This document shows, piece after piece, positions 24,767 to 34,390 of a stretch of 64,000 bases of DNA (positions are counted from its first letter, which is position 1; the number at the start of each line of letters is the position of its first letter). Below the pieces are notes generated by a model. The model was not told where the DNA came from. It made no database searches and was given only the letters and a program-made list of their open reading frames with translations. The stretch covers positions 2,604,001-2,668,000 of the forward strand of contig OY969916.1 of NCBI GenBank assembly GCA_963704535.1. The letters run 5' to 3'. Both the position numbers and the translations under genes were made by a program. Source of the stretch: G963704535 sp963704535. Its GTDB lineage: Bacteria; Chloroflexota; Chloroflexia; Chloroflexales; Roseiflexaceae.

Positions 24767-24808
24767 TCGGAATGAGAGAATAGCTATGTCAACCATTTGG
24801 AGATCTTC

Positions 24809-25765
24809 ATGCGCCGATTGCTGCTTGCTGCGCTGCTTGCCGTAGTCGCGATCGGGGTGGCGACGCAGGTTCCGGGGGTGCGCCAACGCGTTCGCGCCCT
24901 GGTCCGCCCCGAAGCCCCGCCGCCGATCACCCCGCTGGCGATCGTCGCGCCCGCCGCGCCGCCGACCCGCCGACCCGCCCCGACCCACACACCCCAGCCG
25001 GCGGCGACTCCGGCGCGCCCAACGGCGGCCACACCGCGCCAGATACCCACCAGCCCGCCGCCCAGCCCCACGCCGGCGCCCAGCCCTACACCGGCGCCGG
25101 TGGCGATCAATGGGCGCGTCTACGACGCCTACATCCCGGCCGCCACCAAGGCCAAGCAGGCCTACCAGTACTCCTGCGAGTTCGACGCCGCCTGGGTAAT
25201 CTTCAAGACCTTCGGCTTCGACGTGGGCGTGGACCGCATGATCGAGCTGATCGGGGTTGACGGGCGCGTCGAGCCATATATCGAAGAGACCGCGCAGGGC
25301 TTCGTCATCCACGGCGGCGACATCACGACGGCCTACTCGGGCGATTACACCAAGAACTTCCTAGCCCGCTCGACCGGCGCGGCGATGATCCAGGTGTTTG
25401 AGCACTACGGCCTCCACGCCACCCCGGTCCATGACCGCGCCGGCGTGGAGACGGCGCTGCGTGGCGGGGCGCTGGTGTGGATGAAGACCACCGTGGACTT
25501 CAAGCAGTGGCGCCCGGCAGTTTGGCGCACGCCCGAGGGCCGCACCTTCCAGACCGTGCTCGGCAACGACCACGCCGTCGTGGTGATCGGCTTCAACAGC
25601 AGCAGCGTGGTCATCCGCGACGTGCTCGGCCCGACCAGCAGCAACTGGCAGCGCCCCTACGAGTACGAGGTCAGTTGGGAGACCTTTCTGACCACATGGG
25701 CGGCGCAGGAGTACGACGGGCTGGCCGTCGCCAGCGGCGAAGCCGCCCCACCCGACGCGCAGTAG
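24809..25765 (+). CDS. Secreted C39-like cysteine peptidase-family protein
   Basis: 318 residues. The start at 24809 follows TTTGGAG. The N-terminal hydrophobic segment MRRLLLAALLAVVAIGVATQ is a signal anchor. A Pro/Thr/Ala-rich linker (about 35-95, PAPTHTPQPAATP, PPPSPTPAPSPTPAP) follows. The C-terminal domain (about 110-310) has the papain-like C39_2 layout: nucleophile Cys in YQYSCEFDAAWVIFKTFG, His in FQTVLGNDHAVVVIGFN and Asp in VVIRDVLGPTSSNWQ. It is a probable extracytoplasmic protease or peptidase-like protein of unknown substrate, since no partner or double-glycine peptide was recognised nearby. Confidence 0.82.
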   Translation: MRRLLLAALLAVVAIGVATQVPGVRQRVRALVRPEAPPPITPLAIVAPAAPPTRRPAPTHTPQPAATPARPTAATPRQIPTSPPPSPTPAPSPTPAPVAINGRVYDAYIPAATKAKQAYQYSCEFDAAWVIFKTFGFDVGVDRMIELIGVDGRVEPYIEETAQGFVIHGGDITTAYSGDYTKNFLARSTGAAMIQVFEHYGLHATPVHDRAGVETALRGGALVWMKTTVDFKQWRPAVWRTPEGRTFQTVLGNDHAVVVIGFNSSSVVIRDVLGPTSSNWQRPYEYEVSWETFLTTWAAQEYDGLAVASGEAAPPDAQ

Positions 25766-25775
25766 CAGCTTTCCT

Positions 25776-25834
25776 CTGTCAGTTGTCAGTTGTCAGTTGC
25801 GGTGCAACTGACAACTGACAACTGACAACTGACC
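25776..25834. repeat. Inverted heptamer array (GTCAGTT type)
   Basis: GTCAGTTGTCAGTTGTCAGT then TGCGGTGCAACTGACAACTG and repeating ACTGACA units. The 7-nt period and inverted halves match the array at 13389, although the two sites are unrelated in position. Confidence 0.78.
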
Positions 25835-25851
25835 TTCTCTAAGGAGAAACT

Positions 25852-27297
25852 ATGCCCGACGAGCCAAGCTTCCATATGACCCCAGAGGAGTTCCGGCGCC
25901 ACGGTCGCGCCGTAATAGACTGGATCGCCGACTACTACGAGCGGGTCGATTCGTTCCCGGTGCTGTCCCAGGTGGCGCCGGGGCAGATCCGCGCCGGGCT
26001 CCCCGCGCACCCGCCGGCCCACGGCGAGCCCTTCGAGGCGCTGCTGGCCGACGTCGATCGGCTCCTGCTGCCGGGCGTCACCCACTGGCAGTCGCCCAAT
26101 TTCTTCGCCTTCTTCCCCAGCAATACCTCCGGGCCGTCCATCCTGGCCGAGCTGCTCTCGGCTGGGCTCGGCGTCCAGGGGATGCTCTGGGCCACTAGCC
26201 CGGCCTGCACCGAGCTGGAGACCCACGTGCTCGACTGGGTCGCCGACATGCTGGACCTGCCGGCGGCGTTCCGCTCGACCGGGGCGGGCGGCGGCGTGAT
26301 CCAGGACACCGCGTCAAGCGCGGCCCTGTGCGCGCTCCTGGCCGCCCGCGAGCGCGCCACCGGCTTCACCTCCAACCACCACGGCACCGACGGGTGCCTG
26401 GTCGCCTACACCTCCGTCCACGCCCACTCCTCGATCGAGAAGGATGTCAAGATCGCCGGGCTGGGCCGCGAGCGCCTGCGATTGGTCCCGGTGGACGAGC
26501 GCTTCGCCATGCGCCCCGACGCCCTGGCCCACATGATCGCCGCCGACCGGGCCGCCGGTCTGGTGCCCTGCTTCGTCTGCGCCACCGTCGGAACGACCTC
26601 CTCGAACGCGATCGACCCGCTGCCGGCGATCGGGCCGATCTGCCGCGAGCAGGGCATCTGGCTGCACGTCGACGCGGCGATGGCGGGCACAGCCGCGATC
26701 TGCCCAGAGTTCCGCGCCATCCAGGCCGGCCTCGACCTGGCCGACAGCTACAGCTTCAACCCGCACAAGTGGATGTTCACCAACTTCGACTGCAACTGCT
26801 TCTACGTGGCCGACCGCAAGGCGCTGATCGATACCCTGAGCATCCTGCCGGAGTTCCTGCGCAACCAGGCCACCGAGTCGGGCACGGTGATCGACTACCG
26901 CGACTGGCAGATTCCGCTGGGGCGGCGCTTCCGGGCGCTGAAGCTGTGGTTTGTGATCCGCCACTACGGCGTCGAGGGGCTGCGCCACCACATCCGGCGC
27001 CACGTGGCGCTGGCCCAGGAGTTCGCCGCCTGGGTCGCCGCCGATGTGCAGTTCGAGCTGGCCGCCCCGGCGCCGCTGAACCTGGTCTGCTTCCGCCACC
27101 GCAGCGGCGACGCGGTCAACCAGGAGCTGCTGAACCGGCTGAACCGCGACGGCGCGCTCTACCTGACCCACACTCGCCTGGACGATCAGTTCACGCTGCG
27201 GCTCTGCGTCGGCCAATCCCAGACCGAGGCGCATCACGTCGAGCAGGCCTGGCGGCTGATCCGCGAAACGGCGGCGGCGATCACGTCATCTCAATGA
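25852..27297 (+). CDS. Aromatic-L-amino-acid decarboxylase (group II, PLP-dependent)
   Basis: PLP-dependent decarboxylase turning an aromatic amino acid into the amine plus CO2, cytoplasmic. It has 481 residues, full length. The PLP lysine is Lys306 in SYSFNPHKWMFTNFDCNCFY; cofactor residues are in GIWLHVDAAMAGTAAICPEF and the aromatic-decarboxylase block THWQSPNFFAFFPSNTSGPS precedes. CLVAYTSVHAHSSIEKDVKI is the His region that stacks on PLP. The start at 25852 follows AAGGAG. The next gene, a GNAT acetyltransferase, overlaps its stop by ATGA, so the pair may make and then acylate a biogenic amine (tryptamine, tyramine or similar). Which amino acid is used is not evident. Confidence 0.93.
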   Translation: MPDEPSFHMTPEEFRRHGRAVIDWIADYYERVDSFPVLSQVAPGQIRAGLPAHPPAHGEPFEALLADVDRLLLPGVTHWQSPNFFAFFPSNTSGPSILAELLSAGLGVQGMLWATSPACTELETHVLDWVADMLDLPAAFRSTGAGGGVIQDTASSAALCALLAARERATGFTSNHHGTDGCLVAYTSVHAHSSIEKDVKIAGLGRERLRLVPVDERFAMRPDALAHMIAADRAAGLVPCFVCATVGTTSSNAIDPLPAIGPICREQGIWLHVDAAMAGTAAICPEFRAIQAGLDLADSYSFNPHKWMFTNFDCNCFYVADRKALIDTLSILPEFLRNQATESGTVIDYRDWQIPLGRRFRALKLWFVIRHYGVEGLRHHIRRHVALAQEFAAWVAADVQFELAAPAPLNLVCFRHRSGDAVNQELLNRLNRDGALYLTHTRLDDQFTLRLCVGQSQTEAHHVEQAWRLIRETAAAITSSQ

Positions 27298-28079
27298 GAA
27301 GCATTACACTACCCGTCGACCGGATGCAGGAGAACATGCTGGCGTACTTTCGCCTCTTCGCCGGCCTGCCGGGGATCACGATTGTCGACGAGGATGTCTT
27401 CTGGCTGGTCAGCGCCAGGGGCGAACCAGGCAACCAGGTACTTCGGGCGCGGCTTCCCAGCGCTGCTGTTGAGGGTCGTATCGATGCCATCTTTGACCAG
27501 ATCAGCCGGCACACCGATCAGATCGACTGGATCGTCTTTCCCGGCTGCCGACCGGCCGATCTCAGTACACGCTTGGAAGCGCGCGGGATGGCAGGCGGTC
27601 CAGGCGGCACCTGGATGCTGACCGATCTCCCAGCCCCGCCCAGCCCATTCTCCCTCCCAGAAGGCTTTCGCATTGAACACGTACGCGACCTGGCCATGCT
27701 TGATAGATGGAAAGATATCTCTACCGCCGGCTTTGGCATTGATGTGCAGATCCACGCCGATGCCTACGCGCGCCACGGCTTTGGTCCCCAGGCCATCTCG
27801 CTGCACTATATCGGCTACCTGGGTGATGAGTCGGTGACATCGGCTACTTTGCTGCTGGCAGGCGGCATCGCGGGCATCTGGGATGTGTCCACGCCGCCGG
27901 CCATGCGCGGTCGGGGCTTCGGGAGCGCGATTACCCTGCACATGGTGCGCGAGGCACAGGAGCGCGGCTACCAGCAAGCGTGGGTCTGGTCGTCGAAGAT
28001 GGGCAAAAGGGTCTACGAGCGGGTCGGGTTCGTTGCTGCCGATTTTGGCGTCCGTGAATATCAATGGCACAAGCCATGA
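27294..28079 (+). CDS. GNAT-family N-acetyltransferase
   Basis: 261 residues, translationally coupled to the decarboxylase (ATGA overlap at 27294-27297). The N-terminal half (to about 130) is a less conserved GNAT-like region (MRSITLPVDRMQENMLAYFR, IDWIVFPGCRPADLS). The C-terminal half is a clear acetyl-CoA-binding GNAT core: TSATLLLAGGIAGIWDVSTP and the motif-A stretch PPAMRGRGFGSAITLHMVRE (R-G-x-G-F-G), then YERVGFVAADFGVREYQW. The double-GNAT layout is common in Chloroflexota. The likely substrate is the amine made by the upstream gene, but this is inference. Confidence 0.87.
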   Translation: MRSITLPVDRMQENMLAYFRLFAGLPGITIVDEDVFWLVSARGEPGNQVLRARLPSAAVEGRIDAIFDQISRHTDQIDWIVFPGCRPADLSTRLEARGMAGGPGGTWMLTDLPAPPSPFSLPEGFRIEHVRDLAMLDRWKDISTAGFGIDVQIHADAYARHGFGPQAISLHYIGYLGDESVTSATLLLAGGIAGIWDVSTPPAMRGRGFGSAITLHMVREAQERGYQQAWVWSSKMGKRVYERVGFVAADFGVREYQWHKP

Positions 28080-28194
28080 TAGGGGAGGCTTGGAGGGGGC
28101 CTTTCCTCCAAACCACTGCCCAACCTGGATCGAACGCGCAATAACTTGTGCTAAGATCAAGCAATCGTCAATCGTACACCAAGAGGAGGAACGA

Positions 28195-29076
28195 ATGCGC
28201 ATCGGACTACAGATTCCGATCTTCAACTGGCCCGGCGGGACCGCCGAGATCGGCGCGCGGCTGGCCGAGATCGGCCGCACCGCAGACGACGCCGGCTTCT
28301 CCAGCCTGTGGGTGATGGACCACTTCTTCCAGATCCAGATGGCCGGCCCGCCCGAAGACCCCATGCTGGAGGGCTACAGCGCCCTCAGTTACCTGGCTGC
28401 CGTGACCAAACGCGCCACGCTGGGCACGCTGGTGACGGGCGCGATCTACCGCCACCCCGGCATCCTGCTCAAGACCGCCACCACGCTGGATGTGCTGTCG
28501 GGCGGGCGGGCCTATTTGGGCATCGGCGCCGGCTGGTTTGAGCGTGAGGCGCTTGGCCTGGGCGTGCCCTTCCCGCCGCTCAAGGAGCGCTTCGAGCGCC
28601 TGGAGGAGACGCTGCGGCTGGCCCACCAGATGTGGTCCGACGACACCACGCCCTTCGAGGGCAAGCACTACCGGCTCGCCGAGCCGCTCAACCATCCGCA
28701 GCCGCTCACCAAGCCCCACCCGCCGATCATGGTCGGCGGCGGCGGCGAGCAGAAGACCCTGCGGCTGGTCGCCCAGTACGCCGACGCCTGCAACCTATTC
28801 GCCTACATGGGTCCCGACGCCGTGCGCCAGAAACTCGACATCCTGCGCGGCCATTGCGAGGCGGTCGGCCGCCCCTACGACGAGATCGAGCGCACGGCGC
28901 TGGGCACGGCCAACCTCGCGCCGGGCGCCATGTCCGTGGCCGACGTGGTCGGCCTGTGCCGCGGCCTGGCCGACGCAGGCATCCAGCACCTGATCTTCAA
29001 CATGCCCAACGTCCACGAGCTCGCGCCGCTGGAGACCTTCGGTCGCGAGATTATCCCGGCGGTGGCGGAGTTTTAA
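28195..29076 (+). CDS. LLM-class F420-dependent oxidoreductase
   Basis: Luciferase-like TIM-barrel oxidoreductase of 293 residues. The start at 28195 follows AGAGGAGGA. Recognisable features: MRIGLQIPIFNWPGGTAEIG, SLWVMDHFFQIQMAG, RATLGTLVTGAIYRHPGILL, the catalytic-loop KTATTLDVLSGGRAYLGIGA with GWFEREALGLG, PHPPIMVGGGGEQKTLRLVA and YADACNLFAYMGPD. These match the F420-dependent subgroup typical of Chloroflexota and Actinobacteria. The substrate is unknown. It is separated from the upstream GNAT gene by 115 bp holding a degenerate G-rich repeat, so it may be an independent unit. Confidence 0.92.
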   Translation: MRIGLQIPIFNWPGGTAEIGARLAEIGRTADDAGFSSLWVMDHFFQIQMAGPPEDPMLEGYSALSYLAAVTKRATLGTLVTGAIYRHPGILLKTATTLDVLSGGRAYLGIGAGWFEREALGLGVPFPPLKERFERLEETLRLAHQMWSDDTTPFEGKHYRLAEPLNHPQPLTKPHPPIMVGGGGEQKTLRLVAQYADACNLFAYMGPDAVRQKLDILRGHCEAVGRPYDEIERTALGTANLAPGAMSVADVVGLCRGLADAGIQHLIFNMPNVHELAPLETFGREIIPAVAEF

Positions 29077-29103
29077 GGGACGCTCGATTTTTAATCTAGC
29101 CAG

Positions 29104-29160
29104 TCCCGTGTTACGTGTTACGTGTTGCGTGAGGCGGCCCGACGCAACACGTAACACCCA
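29104..29160. repeat. Inverted heptamer array (GTGTTAC/GTGTTGC type)
   Basis: CCGTGTTACGTGTTACGTGT and TGCGTGAGG are followed by the complement GACGCAACACGTAACACCCA. It lies in the LLM-RraA gap. Confidence 0.75.
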
Positions 29161-29211
29161 CGCGGGATAGTTTATTTTTCGAGAATCCCAAAGCAAAATA
29201 GGGAGTTTACG

Positions 29212-29940
29212 ATGCCCGCTATCAACCCAGCGGTCCTGGCCCGGCTCCGCCGCTACGACACCCCGACGATCTGCAACCTAGTCGAGCTATTCGACGTGCG
29301 CCCGCGCAGCGCCGGGTACATGGACTCGCGCATCCAGGCCTGCTTCCCCGACCTGCCGCCGATGGTCGGGTTCGCGGCCACCGCCACCTTCCGCGCCTCG
29401 GCCCCGCCGCGCGGCGCCGACGTCTACGCCAGCACCGAAGCCCAGGTCGAGCGCTTCGCCGAGCTGTCCGGCCCGCCGGTGGTCGTCTTCCAGGACCTCG
29501 ACAGCCCGACCGCCGCCGCGACGTTCGGCGAGGTGATGTGTACGATCTATAAGACCTTCGGCGCAGCCGGGCTGATCACCAGCGGCACCGGGCGCGACCT
29601 CGACCAGGTGCGGGCGATCGACTTCCCGGTGTTCACCAATGGGGCCACCTGCGCGCACGGCTACTGCCACATCCTGCACCTCCACGCGCCGGTCCACGTC
29701 GGCGGCATCGTGGTCTACCCCGACGATCTGCTGCACGGCGATCGCAACGGCGTCACCAGCATCCCCGTCGCCATCGCCGCCGAGCTAGCCGACATCGCCG
29801 ACGAGTTCGTCGCCGCCGAGCAACTGATTCTCGACACACTCCGCGCGGAGCCGCCATCGGTCGAGCGGCTCCGCGCGGTTCGCGCCGAGTCCAGGGCGCT
29901 CGTCGCAAAACTCCAGGCCCAGGTGTCGCGCGCCCGGTAG
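29212..29940 (+). CDS. RraA-like / HMG-aldolase-family protein
   Basis: 242 residues with the RraA (regulator of RNase activity)/4-hydroxy-4-methyl-2-oxoglutarate aldolase fold. Blocks: LRRYDTPTICNLVELFDVRP, AASTFGEVMCTIYKTFGAAG region, GLITSGTGRDLDQVRAIDFP with the conserved GxxRD-type Arg-Asp pair, and VYPDDLLHGDRNGVTSIPVA with the Asp that positions the metal. Whether it acts as an aldolase or in another role cannot be told. The start at 29212 is preceded by a weak AGGGAG. The gene ends just before a dispersed repeat and a pseudogene fragment at the trailer end of the CRISPR array. Confidence 0.86.
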   Translation: MPAINPAVLARLRRYDTPTICNLVELFDVRPRSAGYMDSRIQACFPDLPPMVGFAATATFRASAPPRGADVYASTEAQVERFAELSGPPVVVFQDLDSPTAAATFGEVMCTIYKTFGAAGLITSGTGRDLDQVRAIDFPVFTNGATCAHGYCHILHLHAPVHVGGIVVYPDDLLHGDRNGVTSIPVAIAAELADIADEFVAAEQLILDTLRAEPPSVERLRAVRAESRALVAKLQAQVSRAR

Positions 29941-29950
29941 TAGGCCCCAA

Positions 29951-29978
29951 GAGGCTGTCTGAAAAGGGGGAGTTTGAG
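29951..29978 (+). repeat. Partial dispersed repeat (GGCTGTCTGAAAAGGGGGAG)
   Basis: A truncated copy, AGAGGCTGTCTGAAAAGGGG then GAGTTTGAG, of the 97-bp repeat family, just after the RraA-like stop. Confidence 0.6.
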
Positions 29979-30254
29979 CGACTCGCCCGCCGATGCTGGT
30001 TGCCCCGGCGCCGGCCCGGCAAGCGCGACATTCCTGGCAATATAGACCAACTCAGGGTACTCGCCGGCAGCGATCTCGACAATGCCGTTCGCCGGCACTT
30101 TGTCGAGCGCGGCGGAGATGTGCTCGTAGGGCGTCACCTTGGTCTGGCAGTCGTTGCTGTCGTCGCCGTTGCCGGCCCGCGTCGCCACGTAGCGGATCGC
30201 GCACTCAAGCTCGAATGTGCCGATGTCGCAGCGGCCATTTTGCGGGCACGTCAC
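29979..30254 (-). pseudogene. Fragment of a secreted beta-helix/adhesin-type protein
   Basis: The minus-strand frame 30254-29979 reads PQNGRCDIGTFELE (the CDIGAFE-like end motif seen in choice-of-anchor and beta-helix secreted proteins), then RYVATRAGNGDDSNDCQTK and YEHISAALDKVPANGIVEIA, the N-terminal unit of pectin-lyase-like repeats. It starts and stops without a proper start or end domain, is cut by the dispersed repeat at 29951 and the CRISPR trailer at 30251, and has no ribosome-binding site. It is therefore a degraded remnant, perhaps left by array growth or a rearrangement. Nothing else coding is seen between 29941 and 30251. Confidence 0.6.
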
Positions 30255-33200
30255 GCCCTCCGATGGAGATCATGCCCCTATTTCGACCTCGTCGCGCTGG
30301 TGCCGCCCGCCTCGATTGGCAAGTTTCAATCTCCGATGGAGATGAAGCCCCATTTTGACAACGCGAGGCGGATCTGCGCGGCGTCAATCTCCAGCAGGTT
30401 TCAATCTCCGATGGAGATGATGCCCCATTTGACCCCTATGCTACTACCAGAGCCATCTCCTCGACCCGGGTTTCAATCTCCGATGAAGATGATGCCCCAT
30501 TTTGACTTCATCCCGCCCAGGTCCGTGGCTTTGAAGGTGATGAGTTTCAATCTCCGATGGAGATGATGCCCCATTTTGACGAGCCAGCGGCGATAGACAT
30601 CCAACGTTGCCGGCGAGTTTCAATCTCCGATGGAGATGATGCCCCATTTTGACAGTGCGCTCTGGGCGGCCTGGCCTCCCATCGTTTCAGGTTTCAATCT
30701 CCGATGGAGATGATGCCCCATTTTGACCGTCGTAGCGCTCAAAAGTCCTCATTATGTGTCCGTGTTTCAATCTCCGATGGAGATGATGCCCCATTTTGAC
30801 TGCTGGCCTGGCTGCGGATCGCGCTGCGGCCCGCAGGTTTCAATCTCCGATGGAGATGATGCCCCATTTTGACTATAGGTTAGCCCGCATGTACTGCCGG
30901 AATTGGGTAGGTTTCAATCTCCGATGGAGATGATGCCCCATTTTGACGCACGGTCGCGCCGCCGCACATCCTGACAGAGCGCGAGTTTCAATCTCCGATG
31001 GAGATGATGCCCCATTTTGACCTCTACCGGCCAGGGGCGGAGCGAAGGGCTATCGCATGGTTTCAATCTCCGATGGAGATGATGCCCCATTTTGACTTCG
31101 CAACCGGCCACTGTGCGAGATGACCTTGCAGGGTTTCAATCTCCGATGGAGATGATGCCCCATTTTGACACCCAGCTCGTTGCTGGCCTGATGCACAAGC
31201 ACAAGATGTTTCAATCTCCGATGGAGATGATGCCCCATTTTGACAGGCGGTGGGAATACTGTGTCGTGCTATCCGTATCGTTTCAATCTCCGATGGAGAT
31301 GATGCCCCATTTTGACGGAGCGGGACGGCGATGGCCTTATCCGTGTACGCTAGTTTCAATCTCCGATGGAGATGATGCCCCATTTTGACTCGAGCTTTCA
31401 CAGGCGGCCACCCGCATCTCGGCAGGTTTCAATCTCCGATGGAGATGATGCCCCATTTTGACCTACCTCTGTGACGATTTCGAGGAGCGTTTTGGCGATG
31501 TTTCAATCTCCGATGGAGATGATGCCCCATTTTGCCTCATAGAGTGCTCTCCTTGGTCTCCATCAGCTCGCGTGTTTCAATCTCCGATGGAGATGATGCC
31601 CCATTTTGACATGGTGTAAGGTTATCCCAGCGCGTTGTACTCGTATGTTTCAATCTCCGATGGAGATGATGCCCCATTTTGACTTGGAAGCTCTGCACAT
31701 ATGTTCTGCCTGAATAAAGGTTTCAATCTCCGATGGAGATGATGCCCCATTTTGACTTAGCGATGGCGGCGCGTAACGCCTCGCAAGCCTGCTGTTTCAA
31801 TCTCCGATGGAGATGAAGCCCTATTTTGACCGACCCTGCGCGCGGCCAGACGACGGTCAAGCACATGTTTCAATCTCCGATGGAGATGAAGCCCCATTTT
31901 GACTCCCGAAGACGCACTATCTCAGCACGTTGCTCATCCAGGTTTCAATCTCCGATGGAGATGATGCCCCATTTTGACCCATGCTTTGCGCCAGGGAGGC
32001 GCCAGCCCACGTCACGTTTCAATCTCCGATGGAGATGAAGCCCCATTTTGACGAGCGGGACCTCGAAGACTTCGACGATCGCTTCGAGGTTTCAATCTCC
32101 GATGGAGATGATGCCCCATTTTGACTTGGTTTTCGTCAGGCTGGCCGACGCAATCGCGATGTTTCAATCTCCGATGGAGATGATGCCCCATTTTGACCAT
32201 CACCGCCGAATGCTTTATTGAGGCGGTCGAGGTTTCAATCTCCGATGGAGATGATGCCCTATTTTGACCGCCGACGCCGCCTACCAAAAAGAAAAGCATA
32301 CGGGTTTCAATCTCCGATGGAGATGATGCCCCATTTTGACCACGCCAGATCTCGATCCGCGCGTCGCGGTAGGTCAGGTTTCAATCTCCGATGGAGATGA
32401 TGGCCCATTTTGACATGATCGCCGCGCGGGCCTTCTTGGTCAGCGGCTGTTTCAATCTCCGATGGAGATGATGCCCCATTTTGACGACCGCAGCCGAGAT
32501 GGACGCACTCTCAGCCAAAGGTTTCAATCTCCGATGGAGATGATGCCCCATTTTGACTTGGGGCGGCCAGCTTCGCGCTACAGGACACAACGATGTTTCA
32601 ATCTCCGATGGAGATGATGCCCCATTTTGACAAGGGAGACAAGCTCATGGGCGGAATTAGCGCAAAGTTTCAATCTCCGATGGAGATGATGCCCCATTTT
32701 GACCTCAGGGGACGGCAGCTTTCTCGCCTCCGTGTTGTGTTTCAATCTCCGATGGAGATGATGCCCCATTTTTGAACTCATCTGCGGCCAGGCCAACTGT
32801 GGCCACCAGATTGAGTTTCAATCTCCGATGGAGATGATGCCCCATTTTGACGCCTCAACTGGTCCACATGGGATGCTGGCGGCACCCAAAGTTTCAATCT
32901 CCGATGGAGATGATGCCCCATTTTGACGGGCCAGCGTGTCCCCGTTGCCGTTCGTAATGCTCGTGTTTCAATCTCCGATGGAGATGATGCCCCATTTTGA
33001 CTCTGGGTCCTGGCCCTGACGCCGCAAGGGAGTCGGCGGTTTCAATCTCCGATGGAGATGATGCCCCATTTTGACCACGTCACGACGGGTGGTAACGTCG
33101 GTTTTGGAAAGTTTCAATCTCCGATGGAGATGATGCCCCATTTTGACCCCGGTTGGACGGTCGCCCGGAGCTGTGGAATCGGGTTGTTTCAATCTCCGAT

Positions 33201-34390
33201 GGAGATGATGCCCCATTTTGACGCTACTGACCATTCTCAAGGCTCGGCAGCTTGGCGTGTTTCAATCTCCGATGGAGATGATGCCCCATTTTGACCGATG
33301 CCGATGTAGGCCGGATTCGAGAGGATACCGCGGTTTCAATCTCCGATGGAGATGATGCCCCATTTTGACCAGTCCAAACCACCAGATCGGCCAGAGCCAG
33401 CTATCCGTTTCAATCTCCGATGGAGATGATGCCCCATTTTGACAATTGTACGGGACGATTGAAAGCCCCGATGCCTGGAGGTTTCAATCTCCGATGGAGA
33501 TGATGCCCCATTTTGACAATAACGATCGCCTCGGCGTTTCCAAATCGATTATTGTTTCAATCTCCGATGGAGATGATGCCCCATTTTGACGGCCAAACGG
33601 ACCACGGCAAGGATAATAAAGTTGAGTTTCAATCTCCGATGGAGATGATGCCCCATTTTGACGCCCTATCCGAAAGCCGACCGATGCCGAGCAGGTAGTG
33701 TTTCAATCTCCGACGGAGATGATGCCCCATTTTGACGGACGCCTTGGATGGGGTCAGTTTTCAAAACAGTGTTTCAATCTCCGATGGAGATGATGCCCCA
33801 TTTTGACCGCGAAGGGCCGCCAGCACGCACAATCGTGGTGTTTCAATCTCCGATGGAGATGATGCCCCATTTTGACGGTCGATTTGGGCGATCGGGCGAT
33901 AGAGTTTATTCGGTTTCAATCTCCGATGGAGATGATGCCCCATTTTGACCCCCGCCGCACGTCGGCAAGCAGGGCAGGGTCATTGTTTCAATCTCCGATG
34001 GAGATGATGCCCCATTTTGACCCGCGCGGCGCGGGTGCCGGATGTGGTGAAGATAACGGTTTCAATCTTCGATGGAGATGATGCCCCATTTTGACATTCC
34101 GAGAAACCCAGCCCCCGCTCCCTTCACGTCAAGGTTTCAATCTCCGATGGAGATGATGCCCCATTTTGACGTACGCACCGTTGAATGGTCGGAGCGCCTG
34201 CTTCTTGTTTCAATCTCCGATGGAGATGATGCCCCATTTTGACTCCTCTCCGCCGGGACCGATGAAGCTTATTGTCAGGTTTCAATCTCCGATGGAGATG
34301 ATGCCCCATTTTGACAGACTCGACGTTCCGCCTGTCGCCGCAAGCCCACACTGTTTCAATCTCCGATGGAGATGATGCCCCATTTTGACT

